From positions 124,001-188,000 of the forward strand of contig NZ_JAZDRO010000005.1 of assembly GCF_036330325.1 (NCBI RefSeq): DNA of 64,000 bases, read 5' to 3'. Positions 45,125 to 54,022 of the stretch are shown here, piece by piece; position 1 is the stretch's first letter, and each line of letters opens with the position of its first letter. A program made the position numbers and the translations under genes. The DNA is from Hyphobacterium marinum. Its GTDB lineage: Bacteria; Pseudomonadota; Alphaproteobacteria; Caulobacterales; Maricaulaceae. Under the pieces are notes generated by a model that did not search any database, was not told where the DNA came from, and was given only the letters and a program-made list of their open reading frames with translations.

Positions 45125-45796
45125 ATGGCGCAAGCGAGACGCAAGACCAAGGATCAGCCCCGTGCCTGGCAACGGATGATTTCCGGGCGCCGGCTCGACT
45201 TGCTTGATCCCTCGCCCATGGACGTGGAAATCGACGACATCGCCCACGGCCTGGCCCGGGTTGCCCGCTGGAATGGCCAGACGACCGGCGACCATGCCTT
45301 TTCCGTCGCCGAACACAGCGTCATCGTCGAACGCATTGTCGGCGAGCTTTATCCCGACCTCGAGCCGAAATGGCGGCTCGCCGCCCTCCTCCACGATTCA
45401 TCGGAATATGTGATCGGTGATATGATCAGCCCGTTCAAGGCGGCGCTGGGGGTCGACTACAAGGTGTTCGAGGAGAAGCTGGAAACTGCGGTCCATGTCC
45501 GCTTCGGCCTGCCCGCAAAAACACCGCTGGCGGTGAAGAAAAAGATCAAGCGCGCTGATCGTATGAGCGCCTATTTCGAGGCCACCCAGATCGCCGGATT
45601 CAGTCACGAGGAGTCCGCCGATTTCTTCGGACGCCCGCCCGCCGGGCTGCATGTCGACATCAACCCCGCTCCTCCGAAAATCGCGCAGCAGGCCTTCGTG
45701 GCCCGCTTCGAGGAATTGCTCAGGGACGTCGACGCCGCTGCGCGCAAGGACACACGCAAGCCACGGCTGAAAGCCGCGCGGGCGCGGCGGCGGTGA
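45125..45796 (+). CDS. HD-domain hydrolase (YfbR-like)
   Basis: This is a 223-residue phosphohydrolase of the HD superfamily. The metal motif is H (DHAFSVAEHSVIV) then HD (LAALLHDSSEYVIGD), and the C-terminal helix has D (KRADRMSAYFEA), as in the 5'-deoxynucleotidase YfbR group. A Lys/Arg-rich tail follows. It overlaps the regulator gene by four bases (GTGA), so the two are co-translated; a link to nucleotide/NAD breakdown is inference. Confidence 0.82.
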   Translation: MAQARRKTKDQPRAWQRMISGRRLDLLDPSPMDVEIDDIAHGLARVARWNGQTTGDHAFSVAEHSVIVERIVGELYPDLEPKWRLAALLHDSSEYVIGDMISPFKAALGVDYKVFEEKLETAVHVRFGLPAKTPLAVKKKIKRADRMSAYFEATQIAGFSHEESADFFGRPPAGLHVDINPAPPKIAQQAFVARFEELLRDVDAAARKDTRKPRLKAARARRR

Positions 45797-46749
45797 GTGC
45801 AACGGCGGGTCTTGCAGTCGGCCTCAACGCCGTCATTCTTTCGGTCGCCGCCGACAGTCCGCAATTGCTCGTCGTGCCCCATGGTGCGGGCGGAGCCGCC
45901 CTGCCCTTCGGGCCGTTCGATCCGGATCGCCACCGGACGTTCGAGATCGGCCTGCGGGAATGGGTCAGCGAGCAGGCGCACTTCCAGCTCGGCTTTGTCG
46001 AACAGCTCTACACATTCGGCGACCGGGGCCGCGAAGCCCCGCTTGCCGATCTGCCCGCACCATCGGAAGCCCGCATCATCTCGGTGGGCTATCTGGCCCT
46101 GACACCGGATGCGACCGAACGCCCGGCCGGCGGTGGCGTCTGGCGCGACTGGTACCGCTTCTTCCCCTGGGAGGACTGGCGCGGCGGCAAACCCGCGCTG
46201 CTGACCGATCAGATCGAACCGGCCCTGCAGCGCTGGATCGATGGAGCGGAAGGCGAAGGCCGGCGGGAATCGCGGCGCGACCGGGCCCGGATCACCTTCG
46301 GCATCGATGGGCGCGGCTGGAATGAAGAACGCTGCCTTGACCGCTATGAGCTTCTCTACAGCGCGGGCCTGGTCGCCGAAGCTGTACGCGATCGCGCCGA
46401 CGGGTCGGTGGAAACCCTCCTCGGCGAAGCCATGGCCTCAGACCACCGGCGCATCGTCGCCACGGCCCTCAGCCGCATCCGCGCCAAGATCAAATACCGC
46501 CCGGTCATTTTCGATCTGATGCCCGAACGCTTCACGCTGTCAGCCCTCCAGCGCACCGCCGAGGCGGTGATCGGCTATCCCCTGCACAAGCAGAATTTCC
46601 GCCGGGCGCTTGACCGTACCGGCTTCGTCGTCGGCACCGGACAGATGGATGCGGCCACCGGTGGGCGTCCGGCCGAACTTTTCCGCTTCCGCCGCGAAGC
46701 GTTGAAGGAAGGCCCGGCCTCGGGCATCGCCACGCCAAGGCTGCGGTAG
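45793..46749 (+). CDS. nadQ: Nudix-like NAD biosynthesis regulator (COG4111, NadQ/NrtR-type)
   Basis: This is a 318-residue regulator. The N-terminal half is a degenerate Nudix domain (VGLNAVILSVAADSPQLLVVPH...GLREWVSEQAHFQLGFVEQLYTFGD) with no full REUxEExGU box, so it would bind rather than cleave its ligand. The C-terminal half has a winged-helix part (FTLSALQRTAEAVIGYPLHKQNFRRALDRTGFV). COG4111 proteins are predicted repressors of nadABC in alphaproteobacteria. Two matching inverted repeats lie at the nadA start downstream. Starts with GTG. Confidence 0.85.
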   Translation: MSATAGLAVGLNAVILSVAADSPQLLVVPHGAGGAALPFGPFDPDRHRTFEIGLREWVSEQAHFQLGFVEQLYTFGDRGREAPLADLPAPSEARIISVGYLALTPDATERPAGGGVWRDWYRFFPWEDWRGGKPALLTDQIEPALQRWIDGAEGEGRRESRRDRARITFGIDGRGWNEERCLDRYELLYSAGLVAEAVRDRADGSVETLLGEAMASDHRRIVATALSRIRAKIKYRPVIFDLMPERFTLSALQRTAEAVIGYPLHKQNFRRALDRTGFVVGTGQMDAATGGRPAELFRFRREALKEGPASGIATPRLR

Positions 46750-46768
46750 GCGGGCTTCAACCGCCAAT

Positions 46769-46874
46769 TTTACTCCCCCTCACCCGGCCCTGACGGGCCA
46801 CCCTCTCCCTCGAGGGAGAGGGAGGGGACCCGGCCTGAAGCGATAGCGAAGGCTGGGGAGGGTGAGGGGGTAAA
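46769..46874. repeat. palindromic element, family A, with terminal inverted repeats
   Basis: This unit of about 106 bases begins TTTACTCCCCCTCACCC and ends GGGTGAGGGGGTAAA. It encloses GGCCCTGACGGGCC and the pair CTCTCCCT/AGGGAGAG, plus an AAGCGATAGCG arm. The long matching ends make it look like a small non-autonomous (MITE-like) insertion between the regulator gene and the nadA promoter. Confidence 0.75.
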
Positions 46875-46890
46875 ATCCAACGATCCCCTG

Positions 46891-46919
46891 TTGACCTTCA
46901 CGTCACGCAGCCCTATTTA
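46891..46919 (+). promoter_or_regulatory. putative sigma-70 promoter of nadABC
   Basis: TTGACC (46891-46896), 17 bases, then TATTTA (46914-46919). Transcription would start near 46926, inside the first operator. The spacing and -35 box are good; the -10 box is moderate. Confidence 0.55.
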
Positions 46920-46920
46920 G

Positions 46921-46933
46921 GCTCATGAAGAGC
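46921..46933. promoter_or_regulatory. operator 1 for the nadA regulator
   Basis: GCTC-N5-GAGC (GCTCATGAAGAGC) followed by AAAAGG. It overlaps the predicted transcription start. The same half-sites, spacing and AAAAGG tail recur at operator 2, 61 bases downstream. Confidence 0.6.
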
Positions 46934-46979
46934 AAAAGGCGGCACCGCCCCGGTCCCGCCCTCTTTTAAGGCCCTTGTA

Positions 46980-46996
46980 TTGCTCATTTTGAGCAA
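46980..46996. promoter_or_regulatory. operator 2 for the nadA regulator (perfect palindrome)
   Basis: TTGCTCATTTTGAGCAA is a perfect 7-3-7 inverted repeat with the same GCTC-N5-GAGC core as operator 1. It ends at the A-run that leads into the nadA Shine-Dalgarno sequence (AAGGAGG, 46997-47003). Binding of a repressor here would block transcription, and possibly the ribosome site. Confidence 0.72.
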
Positions 46997-47008
46997 AAGG
47001 AGGCGGTG

Positions 47009-48148
47009 ATGGATCGCTACGACTGGCAAGCCCCGAAAACGCGCATGGCAGGCACCGAGCCGCCCCGCGCGCATAATGACGCCTTGCCCTATGACGACGC
47101 GGTGATCCGCGCCACGGCTCCGATATACGAGAAGGTCAAGGACGTTATCCCGGCCGAGGAGTGGCCGGCCTATGCCCCGCTCATTCACGCGATCAACACG
47201 CTGAAAAAGGAGCGCAACGCCGTCATCCTGGCCCACAACTACATGACGCCGGAAATCTTCCACGGTGTCGGCGACATCATGGGCGACAGCCTGGCGCTGG
47301 CCCAGAAGGCGGCCGAGACCGATGCCGACGTGATCGTTCAGGCCGGGGTCCACTTCATGGCCGAAACGGCGAAAATCCTGTCGCCGGAAAAGACCGTCCT
47401 CATCCCGGACATGCGCGCGGGCTGTTCACTCGCCGCATCGATCACCGGCGAGGATGTCGCCCTGATCAAGAAGAAATACCCCGATCTGCCTATCGTCACC
47501 TATGTGAACACGTCCGCCGACGTGAAGGCGGAATCCGATGTCTGCTGCACTTCGGGCAATGCCGTTCAGGTCGTCGAATGGGCGGCGAGGGAGTGGGGCA
47601 CCGACACCGTCATCATGATCCCCGACGAGTATCTGGCGCGCAATGTCGCGGCCAATACCGATATCCGAATCCTGTCCTGGAAAGGGGCGTGCGAAGTCCA
47701 CGAGCGCTTCACCGCCGAGGACGTCGACGCGCTGCGCGAAGCCCATCCCGGCGTCATCGTGCTGACCCACCCGGAAAGCCCGGCAAGCGTCGTGAAAGCC
47801 GCCGACTTTGCCGGCTCGACCGCCGCCATGGCGGCCTGGGTCCGCGACAACAAACCGGCCAAGGCCGTGCTGCTGACCGAGTGCTCGATGAGCGACAATG
47901 TCTCGGTCGGCCAGGCGGAGACGCAATTCATCCGGCCCTGCAATCTCTGCCCGCACATGAAGCGGATCAGCTTGCAGAACATCTATGACGCGCTGCGCTA
48001 CAACCGTCATGCCGTGGAGGTTGACCCCGAGCTGGCGCGCCGGGCGAAAGTCTCGCTCGACCGGATGCTGGCCCTGCCGCGCCCGGACACACCGCCGAGC
48101 TTCGATCCGAAACGTGAAGCGGGGCCCATAGAGCTGGTGACGGTCTAA
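47009..48148 (+). CDS. nadA: quinolinate synthase A
   Basis: This 379-residue [4Fe-4S] enzyme condenses iminoaspartate with DHAP to quinolinate in de novo NAD synthesis. It shows NAVILAHNYMTPEIF, GVHFMAETAKIL, and three cluster Cys regions (MRAGCSLAASI, TSGNAVQVV with Cys before it, RPCNLCPHMKRI). ATG at 47009 is five bases after AAGGAGG; the GTG at 47006 is too close. First gene of nadA-nadB-nadC. Confidence 0.96.
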   Translation: MDRYDWQAPKTRMAGTEPPRAHNDALPYDDAVIRATAPIYEKVKDVIPAEEWPAYAPLIHAINTLKKERNAVILAHNYMTPEIFHGVGDIMGDSLALAQKAAETDADVIVQAGVHFMAETAKILSPEKTVLIPDMRAGCSLAASITGEDVALIKKKYPDLPIVTYVNTSADVKAESDVCCTSGNAVQVVEWAAREWGTDTVIMIPDEYLARNVAANTDIRILSWKGACEVHERFTAEDVDALREAHPGVIVLTHPESPASVVKAADFAGSTAAMAAWVRDNKPAKAVLLTECSMSDNVSVGQAETQFIRPCNLCPHMKRISLQNIYDALRYNRHAVEVDPELARRAKVSLDRMLALPRPDTPPSFDPKREAGPIELVTV

Positions 48149-48153
48149 ACACC

Positions 48154-49650
48154 ATGACCCCTCCCCCCATCCTCATCGCCGGGGCCGGGATCGCCGGCCT
48201 GTGGGCGGCGCTCAATGCCGCACCGCGGCAGGTCCTGCTGCTGACCGGGTCGCTGCTGGGAAGCGGCACCGCGACCGGCTGGGCGCAGGGCGGGGTCGCG
48301 GGCGCGCTCGGACCCGACGACGCCCCGGCCATCCATGCCCATGACACGGTCGCGACCGGGGACGGGCTGACCGATCCGGAGATTGCCGACCTCTTCGCGC
48401 AATCCATTCCAGAGCAAATCCGGGCACTGGCGAAGTTGGGCGTGCCGTTTGAAACGACTGCGGGAGATGAGTTCGCACTTGGCCTTGAAGCGGCCCATGC
48501 GCGCCGCCGCGTTGCCCATGTAAAGGGCGACCAGGCGGGTGGGGCGATCCTCTCGGTTCTGATCGAGGCGGTCCGGGCGGCGACGCACATCACCATCCTC
48601 GACGGCTGGCGGGTCGATGCCCTCCTGCCCGCCAGCGATGGCGGCTGTGGCGGCGTGCTGGCGCGGCGTCCGGACGGCACGCTGGACCGCCTTGAGGCCG
48701 CCGAGACCGTGCTGGCCATGGGCGGGGCTGGCGGCCTTTACGAGACCACGACCAGCCCGAAAGGCGCACGCGGTCAGGCCATGGCCATGGCGCACCGGAT
48801 CGGCGCGGATATTCTCGATCCTGAATTCATCCAGTTTCACCCCACCGCCATCGACGCCGGGATAGACCCGGCTCCGCTGGCCACCGAAGCCCTGCGCGGT
48901 GATGGCGCAATTCTGATCGACCGCGATGACAACCGTTTGATGGCGGGCCACCCGCAAGGTGATCTCGCACCGCGCGATGCCGTCGCCCGCGCCGTGCACC
49001 GCGCCCGGATGGGCGGTCGCGGCCCCGCGCTCGACGCGCGCGGTATCGGCCCGGACTTTCCGCAGCGTTTCCCGTCCGTATTCGCCGCCTGCGCGGGGAT
49101 GGGCCTCGATCCGCGCGAGACGCCGATCCCGGTCCTGCCCGCCGCGCATTACACGATGGGCGGGATCGCCACCGACCGCGACGGGCGCACCAGCCTTCCC
49201 GGCCTGTGGGCCATCGGCGAATGTGCGGCCAGCGGCCTGCATGGCGCGAACCGGCTGGCGTCGAATTCGCTCGGTGAAGGCCTGGTCTTTGGGGCCCGTG
49301 TCGCTGAAGCCCTGCGCCGCAGCCCTGAGCGCAGCGCGGCAGCCGGTGAGGCAACGCCCGCTCCCGGCCTGCCACCGCTCGCCCTGACGCGGCTGAGACA
49401 GGCGATGAGCCGCTTTGCCGGCGTGGAGCGCGACGAGGCGGGCCTGCGCCAGCTCATCGCCATCATCGACGATCTCGCCGTCCGCCATGGCGAGGCGTCC
49501 GAGCTGGTTGCTGCGCGCTTGATCGCGCGCGGGGCGCTCTCCCGGCGCGAAAGCCGGGGCGGGCATTTCCGCCGTGACTTCCCGGCGAAAACCGCCGCGC
49601 GGCACACCCGTTTCGGTCCGGCCTCCCGCCGTGCCGCGAAAGGAGCCTGA
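48154..49650 (+). CDS. nadB: L-aspartate oxidase
   Basis: This 498-residue FAD enzyme oxidises aspartate to iminoaspartate, the substrate of NadA. The FAD loop ILIAGAGIAGLWAALNA, SGTATGWAQGGVAGAL, and the succinate-dehydrogenase-like AAHYTMGGIATDRDGRTSLPGLWAIGECAASGLHGANRLASNSL are present. It follows nadA by five bases and precedes nadC by one. The Arg-rich C-terminus is slightly shorter than E. coli NadB. Confidence 0.95.
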   Translation: MTPPPILIAGAGIAGLWAALNAAPRQVLLLTGSLLGSGTATGWAQGGVAGALGPDDAPAIHAHDTVATGDGLTDPEIADLFAQSIPEQIRALAKLGVPFETTAGDEFALGLEAAHARRRVAHVKGDQAGGAILSVLIEAVRAATHITILDGWRVDALLPASDGGCGGVLARRPDGTLDRLEAAETVLAMGGAGGLYETTTSPKGARGQAMAMAHRIGADILDPEFIQFHPTAIDAGIDPAPLATEALRGDGAILIDRDDNRLMAGHPQGDLAPRDAVARAVHRARMGGRGPALDARGIGPDFPQRFPSVFAACAGMGLDPRETPIPVLPAAHYTMGGIATDRDGRTSLPGLWAIGECAASGLHGANRLASNSLGEGLVFGARVAEALRRSPERSAAAGEATPAPGLPPLALTRLRQAMSRFAGVERDEAGLRQLIAIIDDLAVRHGEASELVAARLIARGALSRRESRGGHFRRDFPAKTAARHTRFGPASRRAAKGA

Positions 49651-49651
49651 G

Positions 49652-50500
49652 ATGACGGTCCCGCCCTTGCCCGGTCACGTGGTCGAGGACGCCGTTCGCC
49701 GCGCCCTCGCCGAAGACTCCGCCGGCGCGGGCGACATCACCTCTCTGGCAACGATTTCGGCTGATGCCGAAGGCCGCTACGAGATCCGCGCCCGCAAGGC
49801 CGGCGTTATCTGCGGCCTGCAGCCCGCGCGCGAAGCCTTACGCCAGTGTGATCCGGACATCAGTTTCGAGGCCCGGGTGGACGACGGAGCCATTGTTGAA
49901 GCCGGTCAGGCGGTCGCGCGGATCGCGGGCCGCGTCCGCCCGGTCCTGACCGCCGAACGCATCGCGCTCAATTTCCTCGGACGCATGAGCGGCGTCGCCA
50001 CGCTGACCGCCGCCTATGCCCAGCGCATTGCGGGCACCGGCGCGGTCGTCACCCATACGCGAAAGACAACACCGGGCCTGCGCGCTTTCGAAATCCAGGC
50101 CGTGCGGGCCGGTGGCGGCGCGGCGCACCGCTTCTCGCTCTCCGATGCCGTCCTCATCAAGGACAATCACGTCGCCGCAGCGGGCGGTGTCGGCGAAGCC
50201 GTACGCCGGGCGAAAGCCTATGCCGGGCACATGACGCGGGTCGCCACCGAGATCGACAGTCTGAGCCAGCTCGAAGACGCCCTCGAGGCGGGGGCGGACT
50301 CCATCCTCCTCGACAATTTCAGCCTGGACGAGCTTCGCGCCGCCGTTGCTCAGACGCGCGGTCGTGCCACGCTGGAGGCCTCGGGCGGCGTGACCTTCGA
50401 CACGATCCGCGCCATCGCCGAGACGGGTGTCGATGTCATTTCAGTCGGGGCGCTGACCCATTCCGCCCCGAATTTCGACCTGGGGCTGGACGCGCTCTAG
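49652..50500 (+). CDS. nadC: nicotinate-nucleotide pyrophosphorylase (quinolinate phosphoribosyltransferase)
   Basis: This 282-residue enzyme joins quinolinate with PRPP to give nicotinate mononucleotide and CO2. Motifs seen are GAGDITSLATI, RIALNFLGRMSGVATLTA, THTRKTTPGLRAFEIQAVRAGGG, LSDAVLIKDNHV and ILLDNFSLDELRAAV with LEASGGV. Last gene of the NAD operon. Its stop shares a CTAG (50497-50500) with the convergent phosphoribosyltransferase gene. Confidence 0.96.
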   Translation: MTVPPLPGHVVEDAVRRALAEDSAGAGDITSLATISADAEGRYEIRARKAGVICGLQPAREALRQCDPDISFEARVDDGAIVEAGQAVARIAGRVRPVLTAERIALNFLGRMSGVATLTAAYAQRIAGTGAVVTHTRKTTPGLRAFEIQAVRAGGGAAHRFSLSDAVLIKDNHVAAAGGVGEAVRRAKAYAGHMTRVATEIDSLSQLEDALEAGADSILLDNFSLDELRAAVAQTRGRATLEASGGVTFDTIRAIAETGVDVISVGALTHSAPNFDLGLDAL

Positions 50501-51051
50501 TCTTCGCCCAGAACGATCTTGCCGATCTCGCCCTTGGCGGCGATCTCGTCCTTGCTCAGCCCGCAGAATTCATGCGGAAACACCAGCCAGTCCGCGCTCT
50601 CATGGACGAAATAGTCCGGCGTCAGGTCCGTCTGGTTGCGCGCCGGCTTGTAGAAGACGGTTGCGACCCGGGCCTGATGCGGGAAATTCCCGCCGCACTT
50701 CACCCGCAGCACATCGAAGACGGCCTCAATCGAGCGGCCGCTGTCAAAGACATCATCAACGATCAGCAGGCGGTGCTCCGATTTGAGCGTGTCGACCAGA
50801 TAGCTCTCCCCGAAGACGTGGACGTCGCGGGCCATCGTGTCGATGCCCGTATAGGCCGAGGTGCGGATAGCGATGTGGTCGGTCTCCAGCCCCCGCCAGG
50901 CGAGATACTCCTGCACGGCAATGCCGACCGGCGCGCCGCCGCGCCAGATGCCAACGATATGGGTGGGCGCAAACCCGCTGTCATGTACGCTGCGCGCCAG
51001 GCGGATACTGTCTGCGAGCAGGCTCTCCGCCGAGATGTAATGCTTGGTCAT
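50497..51051 (-). CDS. phosphoribosyltransferase, hypoxanthine/guanine or xanthine type
   Basis: This is a 184-residue type I PRTase. The PRPP loop is LLIVDDVFDSGRSIE, and IVGIWRGGAPVGIAVQEYLA is the N-terminal substrate region. FVHESADWLVFPHEF resembles xanthine-guanine PRTases. It would salvage a purine base with PRPP, but the base cannot be told from sequence. The gene lies next to nadC on the opposite strand. Confidence 0.82.
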   Translation of the reverse strand: MTKHYISAESLLADSIRLARSVHDSGFAPTHIVGIWRGGAPVGIAVQEYLAWRGLETDHIAIRTSAYTGIDTMARDVHVFGESYLVDTLKSEHRLLIVDDVFDSGRSIEAVFDVLRVKCGGNFPHQARVATVFYKPARNQTDLTPDYFVHESADWLVFPHEFCGLSKDEIAAKGEIGKIVLGED

Positions 51052-51141
51052 GGTTGGAAGATTTGCCTGCTTTGGGCGCGGTGCTCAAGCGGCCGCTGTG
51101 CGGCGTGGCCCGTCCTGCATCCTCCTCTCTCCTGATGAGGA

Positions 51142-51238
51142 CTGTCATCCCGGCTGCCCCATAAGGGCAAGCCGGGACCTTGAACACCGAGCGCCAGGGT
51201 TTCAGGTCCCGGATCGGCTTCGCCGTCCGGGATGACAG
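51142..51238. repeat. palindromic element, family D, with terminal inverted repeats
   Basis: It begins CTGTCATCCCGG and ends CCGGGATGACAG, a perfect 12-base terminal match over 97 bases, with inner GCCCC/GGGC and GGCTTCGCC arms. The related half-unit at 57911-57942 shows this is a family. Together with the next repeat it fills the 318-base gap 51052-51369. Confidence 0.75.
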
Positions 51239-51253
51239 AATCGGGTTGCGGTA

Positions 51254-51301
51254 CCCCCCCTCCGTCAGCTTCGCTGACACCTCCCCCGCAAGCAGGGGAG
51301 G
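51254..51301. repeat. palindromic repeat family B, second copy
   Basis: CCTCCGTCAGCTTCGCTGAC, then ACCTCCCC and GGGGAGG. Same layout as 32478-32530. Lies 69 bases before the esterase start. Confidence 0.7.
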
Positions 51302-51369
51302 ACACAGTCGACAGATGACTCACCCCGCCAAACCTCTCTAGGCTGCCCGAAACAGAATGAGGCCCACCC

Positions 51370-52377
51370 ATGCGCAAATCCCATGACCACGCCGAAGGAT
51401 CGGTGACCACTCTCCACATCGACAGCCGGGCGGTGGCGAACAACATCCTCGGCGATCCGGCACGGCGCAGGGTGGATGTCTATGTCCCGGCCGGTCATGA
51501 CGGCTCCGGCCTGCCCCTGCTGGTCGATCTGGTGGGCTTTACCGGTGGCGGGCCGGCGCACACCAACTGGAAGAGTTTCGGGGAGAACGCGCCCGAACGC
51601 CTCGACAGGCTGATCGGGTCGGGCGCGATGAAGCCGGCCGTTGTCGCCTTCCCCGACTGCTTCACGCGGCTGGGCGGCAACCAGTACATCAACTCCCCGG
51701 TCCTGGGCGATTGGGACGACTTCCTGGTCAAGGAGATGGTGCCCCTGCTGGAGGCCCAATTCTCCTGCGGCGGAACCGGCCGGCGCGGTGTCTTCGGCAA
51801 GTCCTCGGGCGGCTATGGCGCGATGGTCCACGCCCTTCTCCACTCGGACTTCTGGGCCGGTGCGGCCTGCATGTCCGGCGATATGGGGTTCGAGCTGATG
51901 TTCGCGACCGACTTCGCGGTGACGCTGCGCGCGCTGGCCAAGCATGACGGCTCGATCAAGACCTTCCTGGACACGCTTGAATCCAGCTCCAAACCGTCAG
52001 GCGACGATATCCACGTTCTGATGATGCTGGCCATGTGCGCGACCTATGATCCCGCACCGGAGGAATATCTGGGTATCCGCCTGCCGGTCACGACCGACAC
52101 GTGCGAGCTGATCCCCGAGCGCTGGGCCAATTTCATGAAATGGGACCCGCTGGAAATGCTCGACGCCCATGGCGAGGGCCTGAAAAAAATGAAGGCGCTC
52201 TGGATCGAGTGCGGTGATGTCGACCAGTACAATCTGCTCTATGGCGCGCGGCGCATGACAAAGGCGCTGACCGCGCGCGGGATCGACCACGAGTACCGGG
52301 AATTCCCCGACAATCACTCCTCCATCGACTACCGGATGGACGAGGTCCTGCCCTTCCTGGCCGACCGTCTGAGCTAG
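51370..52377 (+). CDS. alpha/beta-hydrolase, enterochelin-esterase-like
   Basis: This is a 335-residue cytoplasmic serine hydrolase of the esterase D/Fes group. The nucleophile is in VFGKSSGGYGAMVHALL (GxSxG as GKSSG), and the catalytic His is probably in YREFPDNHSSIDYR. RRVDVYVPAGHDGSGLPLLVDLVGFTGGG is the N-terminal sheet with the oxyanion region. No iron-uptake gene is nearby, so the substrate is unclear. Its stop shares a CTAG with the next gene. Confidence 0.8.
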   Translation: MRKSHDHAEGSVTTLHIDSRAVANNILGDPARRRVDVYVPAGHDGSGLPLLVDLVGFTGGGPAHTNWKSFGENAPERLDRLIGSGAMKPAVVAFPDCFTRLGGNQYINSPVLGDWDDFLVKEMVPLLEAQFSCGGTGRRGVFGKSSGGYGAMVHALLHSDFWAGAACMSGDMGFELMFATDFAVTLRALAKHDGSIKTFLDTLESSSKPSGDDIHVLMMLAMCATYDPAPEEYLGIRLPVTTDTCELIPERWANFMKWDPLEMLDAHGEGLKKMKALWIECGDVDQYNLLYGARRMTKALTARGIDHEYREFPDNHSSIDYRMDEVLPFLADRLS

Positions 52378-53903
52378 GTCGGCGGCGCGCTGGTCGTCAC
52401 GGCGACAGACGTCCCGCCACGCGCCTGTCCGCCAGAGTCCATGAAATCGACAAAGACGCGGTTGATCGCCGGATTGTTGGCGATGGCCTGGCCCTGTCCC
52501 CGCACGAAGACCGAGAAGGTCCGGACTTCATTGTTGGCGAAATTGACGGTCAGCGATGACGCCCGCGCTGCCAGGCAGGCCCCATTGGCCTGTCCGGTGG
52601 TTTCGCAGATCTCCAGGCCCAGATCGGGTGCGGGCAGTGCCAGCGGTCCCGACAGCGACACCGGCGCAGCCGCAGCCGCCATGCCGGAACGCGGCGTAAT
52701 GGTGATCGAGCCGGTCGCGCCGATATTGACCCCGGCCAGCGCGAAGGCCGACGCCCCGGACACGCCACCGAGATAGACGGTTCCGTCACCGGACGGCGTT
52801 GCCGAGATCGCGATCACATCCGGTGCCGCCACCGTGCCGGACGCCATGCCCAGCGTGTTCACGCCCGGCAATATGCCGGACTGCGCGCCATCGCAGGCAA
52901 AACGGAATTCCAGCGGTTCGGCGGTAAACGGGATGGCCCCGTTGAAGAATTCCTGGACCGGCGTGAAGGCGATCAGGAATGACTGGGACTGGCCCGCCGG
53001 AATGGTCACGGGCGTGTTCGGGGTCCCGGTCAGCGCATTCGTGTTCGGATCGGTCGTCTGGTAGCTGAACCCGCCCTTGATCACGTTCAGCAGGCTGATC
53101 CCGCAATTGGTCGCTGCGGCCTGTCCGCCATTGGCGATGGTGGCGAACGCCGTCGCGGTACTGCCAAACGGAACCGACCGGCTGTTGGGCAGGACCGAGG
53201 CGGATAGCTGCGAGTTCGCGATGGTCACGGTGTCATTGACGGTGAATTGCTCGGGCGGCGTTCCGGCGGAATCATCGGCATCGCCCGTATCCGGGTCGAC
53301 CGAGGTAAAGGCGACCGAGATCGCCTGCTGGCCGCCAGCCGGATTGGTGAAAATGCCCGACCGCAGGAAGGCCATGATGTCGGACGAGAACCCGGCCGTG
53401 CTGAAATTGGTCGAACCGTCTCCGCCGCGTGGCAGGGTGATGGTCAGGACATGGTTCTGCTGCCCGTCCTGGGAATATTCGATCTGCGGTTTCAGCGCAT
53501 TGAACTGACCGTTCAGATTGGCATCGACCCAGGCACTGTCCGCATCAATGGAATAGACCGGAAAGAGACGGTCCGGGCCCGCCGAACCGGCATTGAATTC
53601 AAAACCGTACGCCCCGATCCGTGTACCCGCAGGCCCCAGGGCATCGAATCCGTTGAAGATGAAGGCCGCCGGCAGGGTGATTACGACGGTGCGGGCCTGG
53701 CGCTGGCCCACCGTGATTTCGGAATCGATCCGGAACCCCATGGGGCGGTCCGGCGACAGGTCGCTGAAAATCACAGTGTGCTGAGGCGGTTCTGTGAACA
53801 CTGCCGGTCCGCTGGCATCCCCGGCGGTCTCCGGTCGACTGGCCTCGAACTCCTGGCAGGCGGTTAGAAACACCGCCGCTGCCACTATCATCCACAGCTT
53901 CAT
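52374..53903 (-). CDS. large lipoprotein, function unknown
   Basis: This is a 509-residue protein with a lipobox (VFLTAC at about residue 16). The rest is low in charged residues and rich in Ala, Gly, Thr and Ser, with no transmembrane helix, e.g. VPFGSTATAFATIANGGQAAATNCGISL, ADDSAGTPPEQFTVND and a middle segment with repeated beta-type motifs. It looks like an extracellular beta-sandwich/adhesin-like protein with about six Cys. I cannot assign a family. Confidence 0.7.
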   Translation of the reverse strand: MKLWMIVAAAVFLTACQEFEASRPETAGDASGPAVFTEPPQHTVIFSDLSPDRPMGFRIDSEITVGQRQARTVVITLPAAFIFNGFDALGPAGTRIGAYGFEFNAGSAGPDRLFPVYSIDADSAWVDANLNGQFNALKPQIEYSQDGQQNHVLTITLPRGGDGSTNFSTAGFSSDIMAFLRSGIFTNPAGGQQAISVAFTSVDPDTGDADDSAGTPPEQFTVNDTVTIANSQLSASVLPNSRSVPFGSTATAFATIANGGQAAATNCGISLLNVIKGGFSYQTTDPNTNALTGTPNTPVTIPAGQSQSFLIAFTPVQEFFNGAIPFTAEPLEFRFACDGAQSGILPGVNTLGMASGTVAAPDVIAISATPSGDGTVYLGGVSGASAFALAGVNIGATGSITITPRSGMAAAAAPVSLSGPLALPAPDLGLEICETTGQANGACLAARASSLTVNFANNEVRTFSVFVRGQGQAIANNPAINRVFVDFMDSGGQARGGTSVAVTTSAPPT

Positions 53904-53962
53904 GACACCCTCCCCGTTTCGCCTCTAGGGGGAAAGGTTAACACCGCGGGAGGGGTAGCTGC

Positions 53963-53995
53963 AAAAAGGCCGCCGGTTCATCGGAACCGGCGGCC
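53963..53995 (-). terminator. rho-independent terminator of the cell-wall hydrolase gene
   Basis: Reading the minus strand, a perfect 12-bp stem (GGCCGCCGGTTC/GAACCGGCGGCC) with a 4-base loop is followed by five T. It lies 28 bases beyond the stop of the gene at 54023. Confidence 0.85.
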
Positions 53996-54022
53996 TAGGT
54001 ATTCGTTATTCCGGTGAAGCGA

